DNA of 64,000 bases from Cellulomonas sp. C5510 (GCF_019797765.1 NZ_CP081862.1:2728001-2792000), one strand, 5' to 3'; numbered from the stretch's first letter, positions 42,943 to 53,672 are shown. Numbers and translations: made by a program. Notes: generated from the sequence alone by a model not told the origin.

Positions 42943-44267
42943 CGGCCGGCCTCCTCGTCCTCGACCGGCGCCTCGGCCGGGCGCACGACGACGCGCTCGA
43001 CCCGGCGGCGGCTCATCGACTCCACACGGAGCAGGACGGCACCCGCCTGCACCTCGTCGCCCACCTCCGGGACCCGCCCGAGCGCGGCCATCACCAGGCC
43101 GCCGAGCGTCTCGTACCGGCCGTCCTCCGGGACCACCAGGCCGGTGGTCTCGGTGAGCTCGTCCGGCCGCAGCAGCCCGGAGACCTCCCAGGCTCCGTCG
43201 GCGCGCCGGGACGCGGTCGTGCGGCGCCGGTCGTGCTCGTCGGCGACGTCACCCACCAGCTCCTCGACGACGTCCTCCAGGGTGACCACGCCGGACGTGC
43301 CGCCGTACTCGTCCACGACCACCGCCATCTGCAGGCCGTGCTCGCGCAGCTCCACCAGCAGCGGGCCGAGGTGCACGGTCTCCGGCACGCGCGGGGCGTC
43401 GACCATCAGCGCCGCCGCCGGCACCTCGCCACGGCGCTCGTGCGGCACCGCGATCGCGCGGCGCAGGTGCACCATCCCGACCACGTCGTCCGAGTCGTCG
43501 CCGATCACCGGGAACCGGGAGTGCCCGGTCTCGCGGGACAGCCGCACGACGTCCGCCGCGGTGTCCTCCCGGCGCAGCACGACGACGCGCTGCCGGTCGG
43601 TCATGACGTCGACCGCGGTGAGGTCGGAGAAGTCGATGGAGTTCGTGATGAGCACCGCGGTCGACGCGTCGAGGGTGCCGACCTGCGCGGACCGCCGGAC
43701 CAGCGCGGCGAGCTCCTGCGGCGACCGGCCGCCGGACAGCTCCTCGCGCGGCTCGACGCCCACGCGCCGCAGCAGCGCGTTCGCGCTCGAGTTGAACAGC
43801 GTGATGAGCGGGCGCAGCGCCGTCGTGAACCCCCGCTGCAGCGGCGCGACCCACCGGGCGGTCGCGAGCGGCCGGCTGATCGCGAAGTTCTTGGGCACCA
43901 GCTCGCCGAACAGCATGGAGAACCCGTTGACGAGCACGAGGGTCAGGACCACCGCGACGACGCCGCCGGCCGCCGCGCCGAGGACGGAGTCCCGCAGCGG
44001 ACCGCCCAGCAGCCGGCTCACCGCCGGCTGGGTGGTGTAGCCGAGCAGCACCGTGGTGACGGTGATGCCGACCTGGGCGCCGGAGAGCTCGGTGGACAGC
44101 CGGCGCAGCGCCTTGAGGACGCTCTGGCCGCGGCGGTCGTCGGGGCGGGTCTGGCGGTCGACCACGCCCGGGTCCAGCGTGACCAGCGAGAACTCGCTGG
44201 CGACGAACACGGCGGTCCCGGCGGTCAGCACGACGCCGAGCAGCACGAGCAGCCACTCGGTCAGCAC
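42939..44267 (-). CDS. CNNM/CorC-type protein, long partner
   Basis: A 442-residue protein with the DUF21/CNNM membrane domain (SMLFGELVPKNFAIS), paired CBS domains (DVMTDRQRVVVL, VDAPRVPETVHL), the VVDEYGGTSGVVTLEDVVEELVGDV motif and a C-terminal CorC_HlyC domain. It is the first gene of the pair. GTG 44267 opens the membrane domain; an in-frame extension reaching 44432 would run through a strong hairpin and is rejected. Function: divalent cation transport or its regulation. Confidence 0.88.
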   Translation of the reverse strand: MLTEWLLVLLGVVLTAGTAVFVASEFSLVTLDPGVVDRQTRPDDRRGQSVLKALRRLSTELSGAQVGITVTTVLLGYTTQPAVSRLLGGPLRDSVLGAAAGGVVAVVLTLVLVNGFSMLFGELVPKNFAISRPLATARWVAPLQRGFTTALRPLITLFNSSANALLRRVGVEPREELSGGRSPQELAALVRRSAQVGTLDASTAVLITNSIDFSDLTAVDVMTDRQRVVVLRREDTAADVVRLSRETGHSRFPVIGDDSDDVVGMVHLRRAIAVPHERRGEVPAAALMVDAPRVPETVHLGPLLVELREHGLQMAVVVDEYGGTSGVVTLEDVVEELVGDVADEHDRRRTTASRRADGAWEVSGLLRPDELTETTGLVVPEDGRYETLGGLVMAALGRVPEVGDEVQAGAVLLRVESMSRRRVERVVVRPAEAPVEDEEAGR

Positions 44268-44338
44268 GGGCCACCCCGGCGGGGGTCGGCCCCGGCACGG
44301 GCGCGGGGCCCCGCGAGGAGGTTCAGGAGGCAGGGAGG

Positions 44339-44385
44339 GCCGGCATGGTCTCCCCCGGGCTCGTCGGCCCGGGGAGGACGCCGGC
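44339..44385 (-). promoter_or_regulatory. Long hairpin in the CNNM operon leader
   Basis: On the minus strand, outer arms GCCGGC enclose an inner 13-nt arm GTCCTCCCCGGGC that pairs with only two mismatched positions, loop CGACGA. It lies 72-118 nt before the GTG at 44267. It could be an attenuator or metal-sensing leader; no known Mg2+ or Mn2+ riboswitch core was recognised. Confidence 0.45.
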
Positions 44386-44454
44386 AGCGACTTGAGCTGC
44401 TCATGGTGGGGTCGATCATACGAAACCTCCACACCCGCGCTCTACGCTGGGTCG

Positions 44455-45234
44455 ATGACGTTCGCTTCCCGTCCCGGCGGTGCCGCCGGCAGCCCCGCGG
44501 GCGCCCCGGGCTCCGCGTCCACGTCGGTGCTCGTCGTCGAGGACGAGCCCGCCATCGCCACCGCGGTCGCGCGGCGGCTCTCCGCCGAGGGCTGGCAGGT
44601 GGAGACCGTCGGCGACGGTCTCCAGGCCGTCGACGCCGCCGCCCGGCTGAACCCCGACGTCGTCGTGCTCGACGTGATGCTGCCGGGGATCGACGGCCTC
44701 GAGGTGTGCCGCCGCATCCAGGCCGACCGGCCCGTCCCCGTCCTCATGCTGACCGCCCGGGACGACGAGACCGACATGCTCATCGGGCTCGGGGTCGGCG
44801 CCGACGACTACATGACCAAGCCGTTCTCGATGCGCGAGCTCGTGGCGCGGGTCAAGGCCCTGCTGCGGCGCCAGCAGCGCGCGGCGCTCGCCGCCGAGCT
44901 CGCCGCCGTGTCGCCCCAGGCCGAGCCGCCCGTCGCGGTCGGCGACGTCGTCATCGACCGCGCGCAGCGCCGCGTGCACCGCGCCGGCGAGGAGGTGCAC
45001 CTCACGCCGACCGAGTTCGACCTGCTGCTCGCGCTCGCCGCCAGCCCGCGCACCGTGCTCACGCGCGAGCGCCTGCTGGCCGAGGTGTGGGACTGGGTGG
45101 ACGCCTCCGGGACGCGCACCGTCGACTCCCACGTGAAGGCCTTGCGCAGGAAGCTCGGGGCGGACCTGATCCGCACGGTGCACGGCGTGGGCTACGCGCT
45201 GGAGCCGGCCGGCACGGGCAGCGGCGGCGCGTGA
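44455..45234 (+). CDS. OmpR/PhoB-family response regulator
   Basis: A 259-residue regulator. The receiver has VLVVEDEPAIATAV, the phosphorylated Asp in VVVLDVMLPGIDG and Lys in YMTKPFSMREL; the winged-helix domain has LTPTEFDLLLALA and VDSHVKALRRKLG. An Ala/Glu linker joins them. ATG 44455 is preceded by a TACGCT -10-like element (44442-44447), implying a very short leader. It overlaps the kinase gene by 4 nt. Confidence 0.93.
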   Translation: MTFASRPGGAAGSPAGAPGSASTSVLVVEDEPAIATAVARRLSAEGWQVETVGDGLQAVDAAARLNPDVVVLDVMLPGIDGLEVCRRIQADRPVPVLMLTARDDETDMLIGLGVGADDYMTKPFSMRELVARVKALLRRQQRAALAAELAAVSPQAEPPVAVGDVVIDRAQRRVHRAGEEVHLTPTEFDLLLALAASPRTVLTRERLLAEVWDWVDASGTRTVDSHVKALRRKLGADLIRTVHGVGYALEPAGTGSGGA

Positions 45235-46316
45235 CGGTCCCCCGGCACCAGCGCCCGCGCGTGGGGCGGCTGCCCGACGTGCGGCCGCTCGACCGGCTGC
45301 GCTCCATCAAGATCAAGCTGGGCGTGCTGGTCGCGGCGGCGGTGTTCGTCGCGGCGCTCCTGACGTGGATCGGGCTGAACAACGCGCTCGGGCCGACGCG
45401 GACGTTCCCGATCGTCATCGTGATCGCCCTCGTCATGACGCAGGTGCTCGCCCGCGGCATGACGTCGCCGCTCCGGGAGATGACCGCGGCCGCGCGGGCC
45501 ATGGCGGCGGGCGACTACAGCCGCCGCGTGCGCGCGACGAGCCGCGACGAGGTCGGCGAGCTCGCGGCGGCGTTCAACCGCATGGCGGACGACCTCGAGC
45601 AGGCCGACTCCCTGCGCCGCGAGATGGTCGCGAACGTCTCGCACGAGCTGCGCACCCCGGTCACCGCGCTCCAGGCCCAGCTCGAGAACATCGTCGACGG
45701 GGTGAGCGACCCCGACCCGGAGTCCATGCGGGCGGCGCTCGCCCAGACGCAGCGGCTCAGCAGGCTCGTCGCCACCCTGCTCGACCTGTCGCGGCTCGAG
45801 GCCGGCGCGGTCGACCTGCAGGTCACGGAGGTGCCGCTGCAGCAGTTCCTCGAGGAGGCCGCGCAGGAGGGCCGGCTGGTGGGCTCCTCGAAGGACCTCA
45901 CGTTCCCGGTGCAGGTCGAGCCGGCGGACCTCACGGTGCCCGCCGACCGCGAGCGCCTGCACCAGGTGGTCGCGAACCTCGTGCAGAACGCGGTGCGGCA
46001 CTCCCCGCGCGGCGCGCCGGTCCGGCTCGAGGCGCACCGCGCGGGCGGCTGGGTGCGGATCGACGTCGTCGACCAGGGCCCCGGGATCGCAGCGGACCAG
46101 CGGCAGCGCGTCTTCGAGCGGTTCGCGCGCGGCAACACCCCGGCGATCACCGGGCAGATCTCCACGGGCGGCACCGGTCTCGGGCTGTCGATCGTGCGCT
46201 GGGCGGTCACGCTCCACGGAGGCACGGTCGAGGTCGCCGACACGGACACGGGCTGCACCATGCGCGTGATGCTCCCGTCGCGCCGCACCTCCCGGCCCGC
46301 GACCGGCGCCTTCTAG
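45231..46316 (+). CDS. Sensor histidine kinase (HAMP-HisKA-HATPase)
   Basis: A 361-residue kinase. Two membrane helices (about 28-48 and 59-77) are separated by only about ten residues, so it has no outer sensor domain. HAMP is SPLREMTAAARAMAAGDYSRR; the H-box is MVANVSHELRTPVTALQAQL; the N-box is LVQNAVRHSPRG and the G-boxes DQGPGIA and GTGLGLSIVRW. It probably senses within the membrane. Partner of the upstream regulator; the target is unknown but an ABC exporter follows 98 nt later. Confidence 0.92.
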   Translation: MTVPRHQRPRVGRLPDVRPLDRLRSIKIKLGVLVAAAVFVAALLTWIGLNNALGPTRTFPIVIVIALVMTQVLARGMTSPLREMTAAARAMAAGDYSRRVRATSRDEVGELAAAFNRMADDLEQADSLRREMVANVSHELRTPVTALQAQLENIVDGVSDPDPESMRAALAQTQRLSRLVATLLDLSRLEAGAVDLQVTEVPLQQFLEEAAQEGRLVGSSKDLTFPVQVEPADLTVPADRERLHQVVANLVQNAVRHSPRGAPVRLEAHRAGGWVRIDVVDQGPGIAADQRQRVFERFARGNTPAITGQISTGGTGLGLSIVRWAVTLHGGTVEVADTDTGCTMRVMLPSRRTSRPATGAF

Positions 46317-46414
46317 CGCCTCCGTCCGGCGGCGGAGGCGCCCCGGCCCGGCGGCGGGCGGTCTCCCCCTCGCGGCTGATCCCCCGGGTCGGTGCCGGCT
46401 CCTAGGGTCGGGTC

Positions 46415-47398
46415 ATGCCACCTGACGCGACGCACGCCATCGAGGTCAGCCACCTCACGAAGACGTTCGGCCAGGTCCGGGCCGTCGACGACCTGAGCTT
46501 CACCGTCCGGCCCGGCCGGGTGACCGGGTTCCTCGGCCCGAACGGCGCCGGCAAGACGACCACGCTGCGGATGCTGCTGGGCCTGGTGACGCCGACCAGC
46601 GGCACCGCGACCATCGGCGGCCGCCGCTACGCCGACCTCGACCGCCCCATGCGCACGGTCGGCGCCGCCCTCGAGGCCGCGGACTTCCACCCCGGCCGCA
46701 CGGCCCTGGACCACCTGCGCGTCTTCACCCCGCAGGCCGGCGTCCCGGACTCCCGTGCCCCCGAGGTGCTCGACCTCGTCGGGCTGGGGTTCGCGGCGAA
46801 GCGCCGGGTCGGCGGCTTCTCCCTCGGCATGCGGCAGCGGCTCGCGCTGGCGACCACCTTGCTCGGCGACCCGCCGGTGCTGCTGCTGGACGAGCCCGCG
46901 AACGGCCTGGACCCCGAGGGCATCCGCTGGCTGCGCGACCTGCTGCGGGCGCTCGCCGCCCAGGGGCGGACCGTCCTGGTGTCCTCGCACGTGCTGTCCG
47001 AGGTGCAGCAGACCGTCGACGACGTCGTCATCATCGCCGGCGGCCGCCTCGTGCACGCCTCCACGCTCGAGGAGCTGGGGCGCATGACCGAGCCCCGCGT
47101 GCGCATCGCCTCCCCGGACGCGGGCCGTCTGGAGGCGCTCGTGGCCGAGCAGGGCTGGGCGACCGGGCTCGTGTCCCCGGGTGTCGTCGAGGTCACGGGC
47201 ACGGACGCCGCCGCCGTCGGGCGCGCCGCCTTCGCGGCCGGCCTCGAGCTGCACGAGCTCGCGACGCACGCGGCCGGGCTGGAGGAGCTGTTCCTCAGCC
47301 TGACGTCGTCCGCCGCCGAGCACGCAGCCCCGCCCGGGGCACCGCCGACCGCCACCGGGCCGACCGCCGCCGACGCGTCCACCGGAGGTGCGCGATGA
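46415..47398 (+). CDS. ABC transporter ATP-binding protein
   Basis: A 327-residue ATPase: Walker A GPNGAGKTT, signature FSLGMRQRLALA, Walker B VLLLDEPANGLDPEG and switch LVSSHVLSE. The FSxGMxQR signature and DEPxNGLDP are typical of bacitracin/lantibiotic-type and NatA-like exporters. A long C-terminal region ends in Pro/Ala-rich sequence. It overlaps the permease by 4 nt and follows a membrane-sensing two-component system, so an envelope-stress or peptide resistance module is likely. Confidence 0.9.
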   Translation: MPPDATHAIEVSHLTKTFGQVRAVDDLSFTVRPGRVTGFLGPNGAGKTTTLRMLLGLVTPTSGTATIGGRRYADLDRPMRTVGAALEAADFHPGRTALDHLRVFTPQAGVPDSRAPEVLDLVGLGFAAKRRVGGFSLGMRQRLALATTLLGDPPVLLLDEPANGLDPEGIRWLRDLLRALAAQGRTVLVSSHVLSEVQQTVDDVVIIAGGRLVHASTLEELGRMTEPRVRIASPDAGRLEALVAEQGWATGLVSPGVVEVTGTDAAAVGRAAFAAGLELHELATHAAGLEELFLSLTSSAAEHAAPPGAPPTATGPTAADASTGGAR

Positions 47399-48207
47399 AG
47401 GACACCCTGGTCTCCGAGTACCGGAAGCTCGTCACGACCCGCACCTGGTGGGTGCTGCTGATCGTCATGGTCGGCTACATGGCGTTCCTCGGGACGATGA
47501 TGGCGTTCGCCTTCACGTTCGACGGCGGCTCGCAGGTCTCCACGGGCGGCGGGGCCACGCCGGTCGTCGACCCGCGGGACATCGCCGTGGCGGTGTACTC
47601 CCTGCCCGCCTCGCTCGGGTACGCCCTGCCGCTGCTGGTCGGCGTCCTGGCGGTGACCGCGGAGTTCCGGCACCGCACGCTCACGCCGACGCTCCTGGCC
47701 CAGCCCGACCGCAACCGGTTCGTGGCCGGCAAGCTGATCGCGTCGATCCCGATGGGCCTGCTGTACGGCGTGCTCGGGACCCTCGCGACCGTCGCCGCGG
47801 GCGCCACCGTGTTCGCCTTCACCGACGCGGACGCGTTCCTCGGGGACGCGCAGATGTGGGGCGTCATCGCCCGGACGGTCCTCTCGCTCACGATCTGGTG
47901 CGTGCTCGGCGTCGGTCTCGGGTTCGCGCTGCCGAACCAGGTCGTGGCGATCATCGTCGTGCTGGCCTTCACCCAGTTCGTCGAGCCGATCGCCCGGCTG
48001 GTGCTCAACCTGAACGACGCCACGGCGGGGATCTCGCGGTTCATGCCGGGCGCCGCCGGCGAGGCGATCAGCGGCGGGTCGTTCTACTCCGCGAGCGGCC
48101 TGGGGAATCTGCTGTCCCCCGCGGCGGGCGCCCTGGTGCTCGTCGGCTACGCGCTGGTGCTCGCGCTGCTCGGCCGCCTCACGACGCTGCGTCGCGACAT
48201 CACCTGA
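47395..48207 (+). CDS. ABC-2 type permease
   Basis: A 270-residue protein with six membrane helices. The start (KDTLVSEYRKLVTTRTWWVLL) and the segment VTAEFRHRTLTPTLLAQPDR are signatures of permeases paired with BcrA-like ATPases. A long first outer loop holds a Gly/Ser-rich stretch. It overlaps the ATPase gene by 4 nt. Confidence 0.9.
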   Translation: MKDTLVSEYRKLVTTRTWWVLLIVMVGYMAFLGTMMAFAFTFDGGSQVSTGGGATPVVDPRDIAVAVYSLPASLGYALPLLVGVLAVTAEFRHRTLTPTLLAQPDRNRFVAGKLIASIPMGLLYGVLGTLATVAAGATVFAFTDADAFLGDAQMWGVIARTVLSLTIWCVLGVGLGFALPNQVVAIIVVLAFTQFVEPIARLVLNLNDATAGISRFMPGAAGEAISGGSFYSASGLGNLLSPAAGALVLVGYALVLALLGRLTTLRRDIT

Positions 48208-48462
48208 CCCCGCCCGACGCCGCCCGCGCCCCTCGTCGCCCGTCCGGCGGCGGGGGGCGCGCGCGTCCGCCCCGGCCTGCGCATGACCGAGTTGGCACGG
48301 GCCAGACCACCCGCAGACCCGCAGATGGGATGCCCCTCACCCCCGGGCGACCCGCCGTGTGACGAGCACGTGAACCACCCGCGCGTCACCCGCCCCGACG
48401 GGAGACGACACGCAGTCAGGACGTAGGGTTGGCCACGAACCGATCCGGCGAAGACGCGGTCA
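48208..48462. other. Upstream region of kgd
   Basis: This 255-nt gap holds a GC-rich inverted repeat shortly after the permease stop (GCGCCCC ... GGGGCGC, about 48228-48260) that may terminate it, and a TAGGGT -10-like element at 48424 ahead of kgd. Nothing else stands out. Confidence 0.35.
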
Positions 48463-51400
48463 GTGACCGCGGAGGAAGTGGGCGATCCTCGCGTGTCCCA
48501 GCATGCCGAGCCAGACGTGAACCGGGCCGACTTCGGCGCGAACACGTGGCTGGTGGACGAGCTGTACGAGCAGTACCTCCAGGACAAGTCCGCGGTCGAT
48601 CCGGCGTGGTGGGACTTCTTCGAGGGCTACCGGCCCTCGGCGCCCCAGCCGACGACCTCGGGGGCACCGGACGGCGCGTCGGGGGACGCCGCCCCGGCGC
48701 CCGCGGACGGCCGGCGTCCCGCGTCCGGCTCCGCGCGGCAGGACGGCGGCGCGGCAGCCGCCCCGGCAGCGCCGCCCGTGGCGGCCCCGGACGCCGGGAC
48801 GCCCGGCGGCGAGCGCGACGGCACCGTCGCCCAGCCGGGTGCGACCCGGCCCGCGCACACCGGCGACGGCAGCGCGGTCCCCCCGGCCCCCTCCCCCGCC
48901 GCGTCCGCTCCCGCGGGCCCGGCACCCACCCCGCGGGACCCCGAGCCGGTGCCGACGACGTCCCCGGTGGCGACCGCGCAGCCCGCGACCGCCCCCTACG
49001 CGCCCGCCGCGAAGGCCGCACGCGAGGCCGAGCTCGAGCCGCCGGAGGCCGCGGACGAGGTGCAGCGCCTGCGCGGACCCTCCGCGCGCGTCGTGACCAA
49101 CATGGAGGCCAGCCTCGAGGTGCCGACCGCCACGTCGGTCCGCGCCATCCCCGCGAAGCTGCTGGTCGACAACCGCATCGTCATCAACAACCACCTGGCG
49201 CGCGGCCGCGGCGGCAAGGTCTCGTTCACGCACCTCATCGGCTTCGCGCTGGTGGAGGCGCTCGGCGAGATGCCCGCGATGAACAGCGCCTACACGCTCG
49301 TCGACGGCAAGCCCGGGGTGATGACGCCCGCGCACGTGAACCTCGGTCTCGCGATCGACCTGGCGAAGCCGGACGGCACCCGCCAGCTGCTCGTGCCGAG
49401 CATCAAGAAGGCGGAGACGCTCGACTTCGCCCAGTTCTGGACCGCGTACGAGGACGTCGTGCGGCGCGCCCGCGGCGGCAAGCTCGGGGTCGACGACTTC
49501 GCCGGCACCACGATCTCGCTGACCAACCCCGGCACCATCGGCACGGTGCACTCCGTGCCGCGCCTCATGCAGGGCCAGGGCACGATCATCGGCGTCGGCG
49601 CGATGGACTACCCCGCCGAGTTCCAGGGCACGTCCGACGAGCAGCTCAACAAGATGGGCGTGTCCAAGGTGCTGACGGTGACGTCCACCTACGACCACCG
49701 GATCATCCAGGGTGCGCAGTCCGGCGACTTCCTCCGCATCCTGCACCGCAAGCTGCTGGGCGAGGACGGGTTCTACGACCGGGTGTTCGCCTCCCTGCGC
49801 GTGCCCTACGAGCCGATCCGCTGGGTCAAGGAGGCGGCCGACCCGGACGCCGAGGCCATCAAGCCCGCGCGGATCGCCGAGCTCATCCACGCCTACCGGT
49901 CGCGCGGCCACCTGATGGCCGACACCGACCCGCTGGCGTACCGGCTGCGCAAGCACCCCGACCTGGACGTGCAGACGCACGGCCTGTCGCTGTGGGACCT
50001 GGACCGCACGTTCCCGACCGGCGGGTTCACGGGCCGGCCCCGCGCGACGCTGCGCCAGGTGCTCGGCCTGCTGCGCGACTCGTACTGCCGCACCACCGGC
50101 TTCGAGTACATGCACCTGCAGGACCCGCGGCAGCGTCGGTGGCTGCAGGAGCGGCTCGAGGCCGGCTACGCGCCCACCCCGCGCGAGGACCAGCTGCGCA
50201 TCCTGCGCCGCCTGAACGCGGCCGAGGCGTTCGAGACGTTCCTGCAGACGAAGTACGTCGGGCAGAAGCGGTTCTCCCTCGAGGGCGGCGAGTCCGTCAT
50301 CCCGCTGCTCGACGCGATCCTGTCCCGGGCGGCCGAGGGCGGTCTGGACGAGGTCGCCATCGGCATGGCGCACCGCGGCCGGCTCAACGTGCTCGCGAAC
50401 ATCGCCGGCAAGTCGTACGGGCAGATCTTCAGCGAGTTCGAGGGCAACCAGGACCCGAAGTCCGTCCAGGGCTCGGGCGACGTCAAGTACCACCTGGGCA
50501 CCGAGGGCGTGTTCCAGTCGGAGTCCGGCGCGTCGACGCGGGTGTACCTGGCGGCGAACCCGTCGCACCTCGAGGCCGTGGACCCCGTGCTCGAGGGCAT
50601 CGTCCGCGCCAAGCAGGACCGGATCGACCTGGGCGGCGACGGGTTCTCCGTGCTGCCGATCCTCATCCACGGCGACGCGGCGTTCGCCGGGCAGGGCGTG
50701 GTCTTCGAGACCCTCAACCTGGCCCAGCTGCGCGGCTACCGCACCGGCGGCACGGTCCACGTGGTCATCAACAACCAGGTCGGCTTCACCACCGGCCCGT
50801 CGTCGTCGCGGTCCTCGCAGTACGCGACCGACGTCGCCAAGGGCCTGCAGGTCCCGATCTTCCACGTCAACGGCGACGACCCCGAGGCGTGCGTCCGGGT
50901 CGCGGAGCTCGCGTTCGAGTACCGCGAGCAGTTCGACCGCGACGTCATCATCGACATGGTCTGCTACCGGCGCCGTGGCCACAACGAGGGCGACGACCCC
51001 TCGATGACCCAGCCGCTCATGTACAACCTCATCGAGGCCAAGCGCTCGGTGCGCAAGCTCTACACCGAGGCGCTGGTGTCGCGCGGCGACATCACGCTGG
51101 AGGAGGCGGAGCACGTGCTGCGCGACTACCAGGCGCAGCTCGAGCGGGTGTTCGCGGAGACCCGCGAGGAGGGCTGGACCCCGCCGTCGCCGGACGCCGA
51201 GCCGGTCGCCGGCCTGGAGCGCCCGGAGTCCCAGCGCGAGGACGCGGGCGTCATCATCGGCTGGCAGACGGCCGTCCCGGCGAAGGTGCTGGAGCGGATC
51301 GGCGCCGCGCACGTCCGTGCGCCCGAGGGCTTCACCGTGCACCCCAAGCTGGCCCAGCTGCTCGCCCGTCGCGAGCAGATGTCCCGCGAGGGCGGCATCG

Positions 51401-52419
51401 ACTGGGGCTTCGGGGAGATCCTGGCGTTCGGGTCGCTGCTCATCGAGGGCACGCCGGTGCGGCTCGCCGGGCAGGACTCGCGCCGCGGGACGTTCGTGCA
51501 GCGGCACGCCGTGCTGCACGACCGCGAGACCGGCGCGGAGTGGACGCCGCTGCTGTACCTGTCGGCGGACCAGGCCAAGTTCTGGGTGTACGACTCCTCG
51601 CTGTCGGAGTACGCCGCGCTCGGCTTCGAGTACGGCTACTCGGTCGAGCGTCCCGACGCCCTGGTGCTGTGGGAGGCGCAGTTCGGCGACTTCGTCAACG
51701 GCGCCCAGACCGTCATCGACGAGTTCATCTCCTCGGCCGAGCAGAAGTGGGGCCAGCACTCGTCCGTCGTGCTGCTGCTCCCCCACGGCTACGAGGGCCA
51801 GGGGCCGGACCACTCGTCCGCCCGCATCGAGCGGTTCCTGCAGCTGTGCGCCGAGGGCAACATGACGGTGGCGCAGCCCACCACCCCCGCGTCGTACTTC
51901 CACCTGCTGCGGCACCAGGCGTACACGCGCCCCCGCCGCCCGCTCGTGGTGTTCACGCCGAAGTCGATGCTGCGGCTGAAGGCCGGGGCGTCGCCCGTCG
52001 AGGACTTCACGTCGGGGACGTTCCGGCCGGTCATCGGCGACGACGTGGCGGCACGGGACGCCGCGCGGGTCGATCGCGTGCTGCTCTGCTCCGGCAAGGT
52101 CTACTGGGACCTCGTCGCGCAGCGCGAGAAGCTCGGGGACGAGCACACGGCCGTGGTCCGGTTCGAGCAGCTCTACCCGCTCGACCCGGAGGGCCTGCGT
52201 GCCGCGCTCGCGCCGTTCGACGGCGCCGAGCTGGTGTGGGTGCAGGACGAGCCGCGCAACCAGGGCCCGTGGGGCTTCATGTCGATGGCGCTGCCGCAGG
52301 TCGTCGGCGCCCCGGTGCGTGCGGTCTCCCGCCCGGCGTCCGCGTCCACCGCGGCGGGGTCCGCGAAGGTGCACCAGGCCGAGCAGGCGGACCTGCTGCG
52401 GGCGGCGTTCGAGCGCTGA
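48463..52419 (+). CDS. kgd: Multifunctional 2-oxoglutarate dehydrogenase/decarboxylase
   Basis: A 1318-residue TCA-cycle enzyme of the actinobacterial OdhA/Kgd type. Residues about 1-45 are the E1 start ([17 protein letters not shown]), 50-190 an Ala/Pro linker, 200-430 a succinyltransferase domain without lipoyl module ([15 protein letters not shown] near 410), and the rest the TPP-dependent E1 with [16 protein letters not shown] and [11 protein letters not shown]. It works with E2 (SucB/AceF) and Lpd and is inhibited by the FHA protein OdhI/GarA. GTG 48463 gives the longest frame; GTG 48493 (VSQHAEPD) equals the usual family start. Confidence 0.95.
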   Translation: MTAEEVGDPRVSQHAEPDVNRADFGANTWLVDELYEQYLQDKSAVDPAWWDFFEGYRPSAPQPTTSGAPDGASGDAAPAPADGRRPASGSARQDGGAAAAPAAPPVAAPDAGTPGGERDGTVAQPGATRPAHTGDGSAVPPAPSPAASAPAGPAPTPRDPEPVPTTSPVATAQPATAPYAPAAKAAREAELEPPEAADEVQRLRGPSARVVTNMEASLEVPTATSVRAIPAKLLVDNRIVINNHLARGRGGKVSFTHLIGFALVEALGEMPAMNSAYTLVDGKPGVMTPAHVNLGLAIDLAKPDGTRQLLVPSIKKAETLDFAQFWTAYEDVVRRARGGKLGVDDFAGTTISLTNPGTIGTVHSVPRLMQGQGTIIGVGAMDYPAEFQGTSDEQLNKMGVSKVLTVTSTYDHRIIQGAQSGDFLRILHRKLLGEDGFYDRVFASLRVPYEPIRWVKEAADPDAEAIKPARIAELIHAYRSRGHLMADTDPLAYRLRKHPDLDVQTHGLSLWDLDRTFPTGGFTGRPRATLRQVLGLLRDSYCRTTGFEYMHLQDPRQRRWLQERLEAGYAPTPREDQLRILRRLNAAEAFETFLQTKYVGQKRFSLEGGESVIPLLDAILSRAAEGGLDEVAIGMAHRGRLNVLANIAGKSYGQIFSEFEGNQDPKSVQGSGDVKYHLGTEGVFQSESGASTRVYLAANPSHLEAVDPVLEGIVRAKQDRIDLGGDGFSVLPILIHGDAAFAGQGVVFETLNLAQLRGYRTGGTVHVVINNQVGFTTGPSSSRSSQYATDVAKGLQVPIFHVNGDDPEACVRVAELAFEYREQFDRDVIIDMVCYRRRGHNEGDDPSMTQPLMYNLIEAKRSVRKLYTEALVSRGDITLEEAEHVLRDYQAQLERVFAETREEGWTPPSPDAEPVAGLERPESQREDAGVIIGWQTAVPAKVLERIGAAHVRAPEGFTVHPKLAQLLARREQMSREGGIDWGFGEILAFGSLLIEGTPVRLAGQDSRRGTFVQRHAVLHDRETGAEWTPLLYLSADQAKFWVYDSSLSEYAALGFEYGYSVERPDALVLWEAQFGDFVNGAQTVIDEFISSAEQKWGQHSSVVLLLPHGYEGQGPDHSSARIERFLQLCAEGNMTVAQPTTPASYFHLLRHQAYTRPRRPLVVFTPKSMLRLKAGASPVEDFTSGTFRPVIGDDVAARDAARVDRVLLCSGKVYWDLVAQREKLGDEHTAVVRFEQLYPLDPEGLRAALAPFDGAELVWVQDEPRNQGPWGFMSMALPQVVGAPVRAVSRPASASTAAGSAKVHQAEQADLLRAAFER

Positions 52420-52432
52420 CCCCCGGTCCCGC

Positions 52433-52476
52433 GCCGCCCCCGCGCCGTCCCTCTCCGGGACCGGCGCGGGGGCGGC
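52433..52476. terminator. Long bidirectional terminator
   Basis: GCCGCCCCCGCGCC pairs with GGCGCGGGGGCGGC, with an inner GTCCC/GGGAC stem and a single bulge. It lies between convergent kgd and the GNAT gene. Confidence 0.75.
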
Positions 52477-52482
52477 GGCGTC

Positions 52483-53628
52483 TCACCCGGCCAGGCCCAG
52501 CCGCCGGGCCAGCGGCACGGCGCGCACGAGGGCGTGCGCCGCGAGCCCCCCGGCCGGCAGCAGCAGGTCGACCTGCGTGCGGGCCGCGGGCCACAGGCGG
52601 GCGCCGACGGCGTAGTGCGACCCGAACCCCGGGTCGACGAACGGGGCGTCCGTGGTGCCCAGCAGGTACGTCATGGCGGCGATCCGGCCGACGGACCCCG
52701 GGCTGAACCGCCGGAACCGCTCGTCGTACGCGTCGAGCATCCCGAACCACCCGCCACCGGAGCGCGCGAGGTACCCGGTCCACAGGGTGTGCGGGCCGGC
52801 GGCGAGGCGCAGCACCGCGAGGTCGCCGTCGCGCCGGAACGCCCGGGCGGCATCGCGGAACCACTGCTCGCGGCGCGGGTCCAGCCCGACGGCCGCTCCG
52901 CCGCGGTCCGTGTCACCCTTCCACCCGGCGGACTGGAGCTCGATGAACCTGTCGTCCGCGTCGGGTCGCGCAGAGTCGAGGTGGAGGGCGATCGGCTCGC
53001 CGGTCTCGCGCCGGATCCCGCGCACGACGCGGCGGATCTTCTGGGCGTCGCCCGGTCGCAGGTGCGCGGTGGACAGCGGCGGGTCGACGATGGCGCCGTC
53101 CACCGGGTCGGGGACGTCGAGCACCGTCAGCGCCTCGCGCGGCGCCCACGCCCCGGTCTCACGGCACCGCTCGACGACGGGGAGGCGGCGGCGTCGCACG
53201 ACCTCGGCGAGCGCGTCGGCGAGCGGCCCCTCGAGCGGGAACCGGCGCAGGAGCACGAGCCCGGGCAGGCCCACGGCCGGCGCGCCCCGGAGCAGGGCGT
53301 CGAGCACCTCGACCGCACGACCTCGGCGCACCAGCGGGTGGTGGCGGTCGGACTCGAGCGTCATGTAGTCCCCACCGGTCGTGAGCGCCTCGACGGGGAC
53401 GCGCGGCATCACGCGCTTCGTCGTCAACGCCAGCACGCCGAGCCAGCGGGCGTCCTCGGTCACCACGAGCAGCCGCAGGTCGGCGACGCGCTCCCCGAGG
53501 CGCCGGGCGGCCAGGAGCTGGCGGGGGTCCAGGCACATGTTGGGGGCCACGGCGTCGGCGGCGAGGTTCTGCCAGGCCCTCCCCTCATCGGCGGTCACGT
53601 CGGCGAGCGGGAGGAGTCTGACCTGCAT
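52483..53628 (-). CDS. GNAT (BioF2/FemAB-like) acyltransferase
   Basis: A 381-residue protein with two GNAT-like halves. The second half has the Acetyltransf_6 pattern: KIRRVVRGIRRETG, FIELQSAGWKGDTDRGGAAV, ARAFRRDGDLAVLRLAAG and WTGYLARSGGGWFGMLDAYDE. Relatives modify sugars, lipids or amino groups, some in siderophore or capsule pathways. ATG 53628 has GGAGG upstream. A partial iron-box-like sequence lies 45 nt before it. It is unrelated to its neighbours; substrate unknown. Confidence 0.7.
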   Translation of the reverse strand: MQVRLLPLADVTADEGRAWQNLAADAVAPNMCLDPRQLLAARRLGERVADLRLLVVTEDARWLGVLALTTKRVMPRVPVEALTTGGDYMTLESDRHHPLVRRGRAVEVLDALLRGAPAVGLPGLVLLRRFPLEGPLADALAEVVRRRRLPVVERCRETGAWAPREALTVLDVPDPVDGAIVDPPLSTAHLRPGDAQKIRRVVRGIRRETGEPIALHLDSARPDADDRFIELQSAGWKGDTDRGGAAVGLDPRREQWFRDAARAFRRDGDLAVLRLAAGPHTLWTGYLARSGGGWFGMLDAYDERFRRFSPGSVGRIAAMTYLLGTTDAPFVDPGFGSHYAVGARLWPAARTQVDLLLPAGGLAAHALVRAVPLARRLGLAG

Positions 53629-53672
53629 GTCGCCTCCGGGCACGGGGACGCCGGGCCTCCCCCGGCTCCGAC

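Noticed and set aside
44268..44432. N-terminal extension of the long CNNM gene to 44432
   Set aside because: It would translate through a strong hairpin and gives Pro/Arg-rich sequence without membrane character; GTG 44267 starts the domain.
48460..52374. Very long open frame antisense to kgd (over 1300 codons)
   Set aside because: Its composition is Arg/Gly/Val-rich without any domain, and kgd is certain on the other strand; long shadow frames are normal at this GC content.
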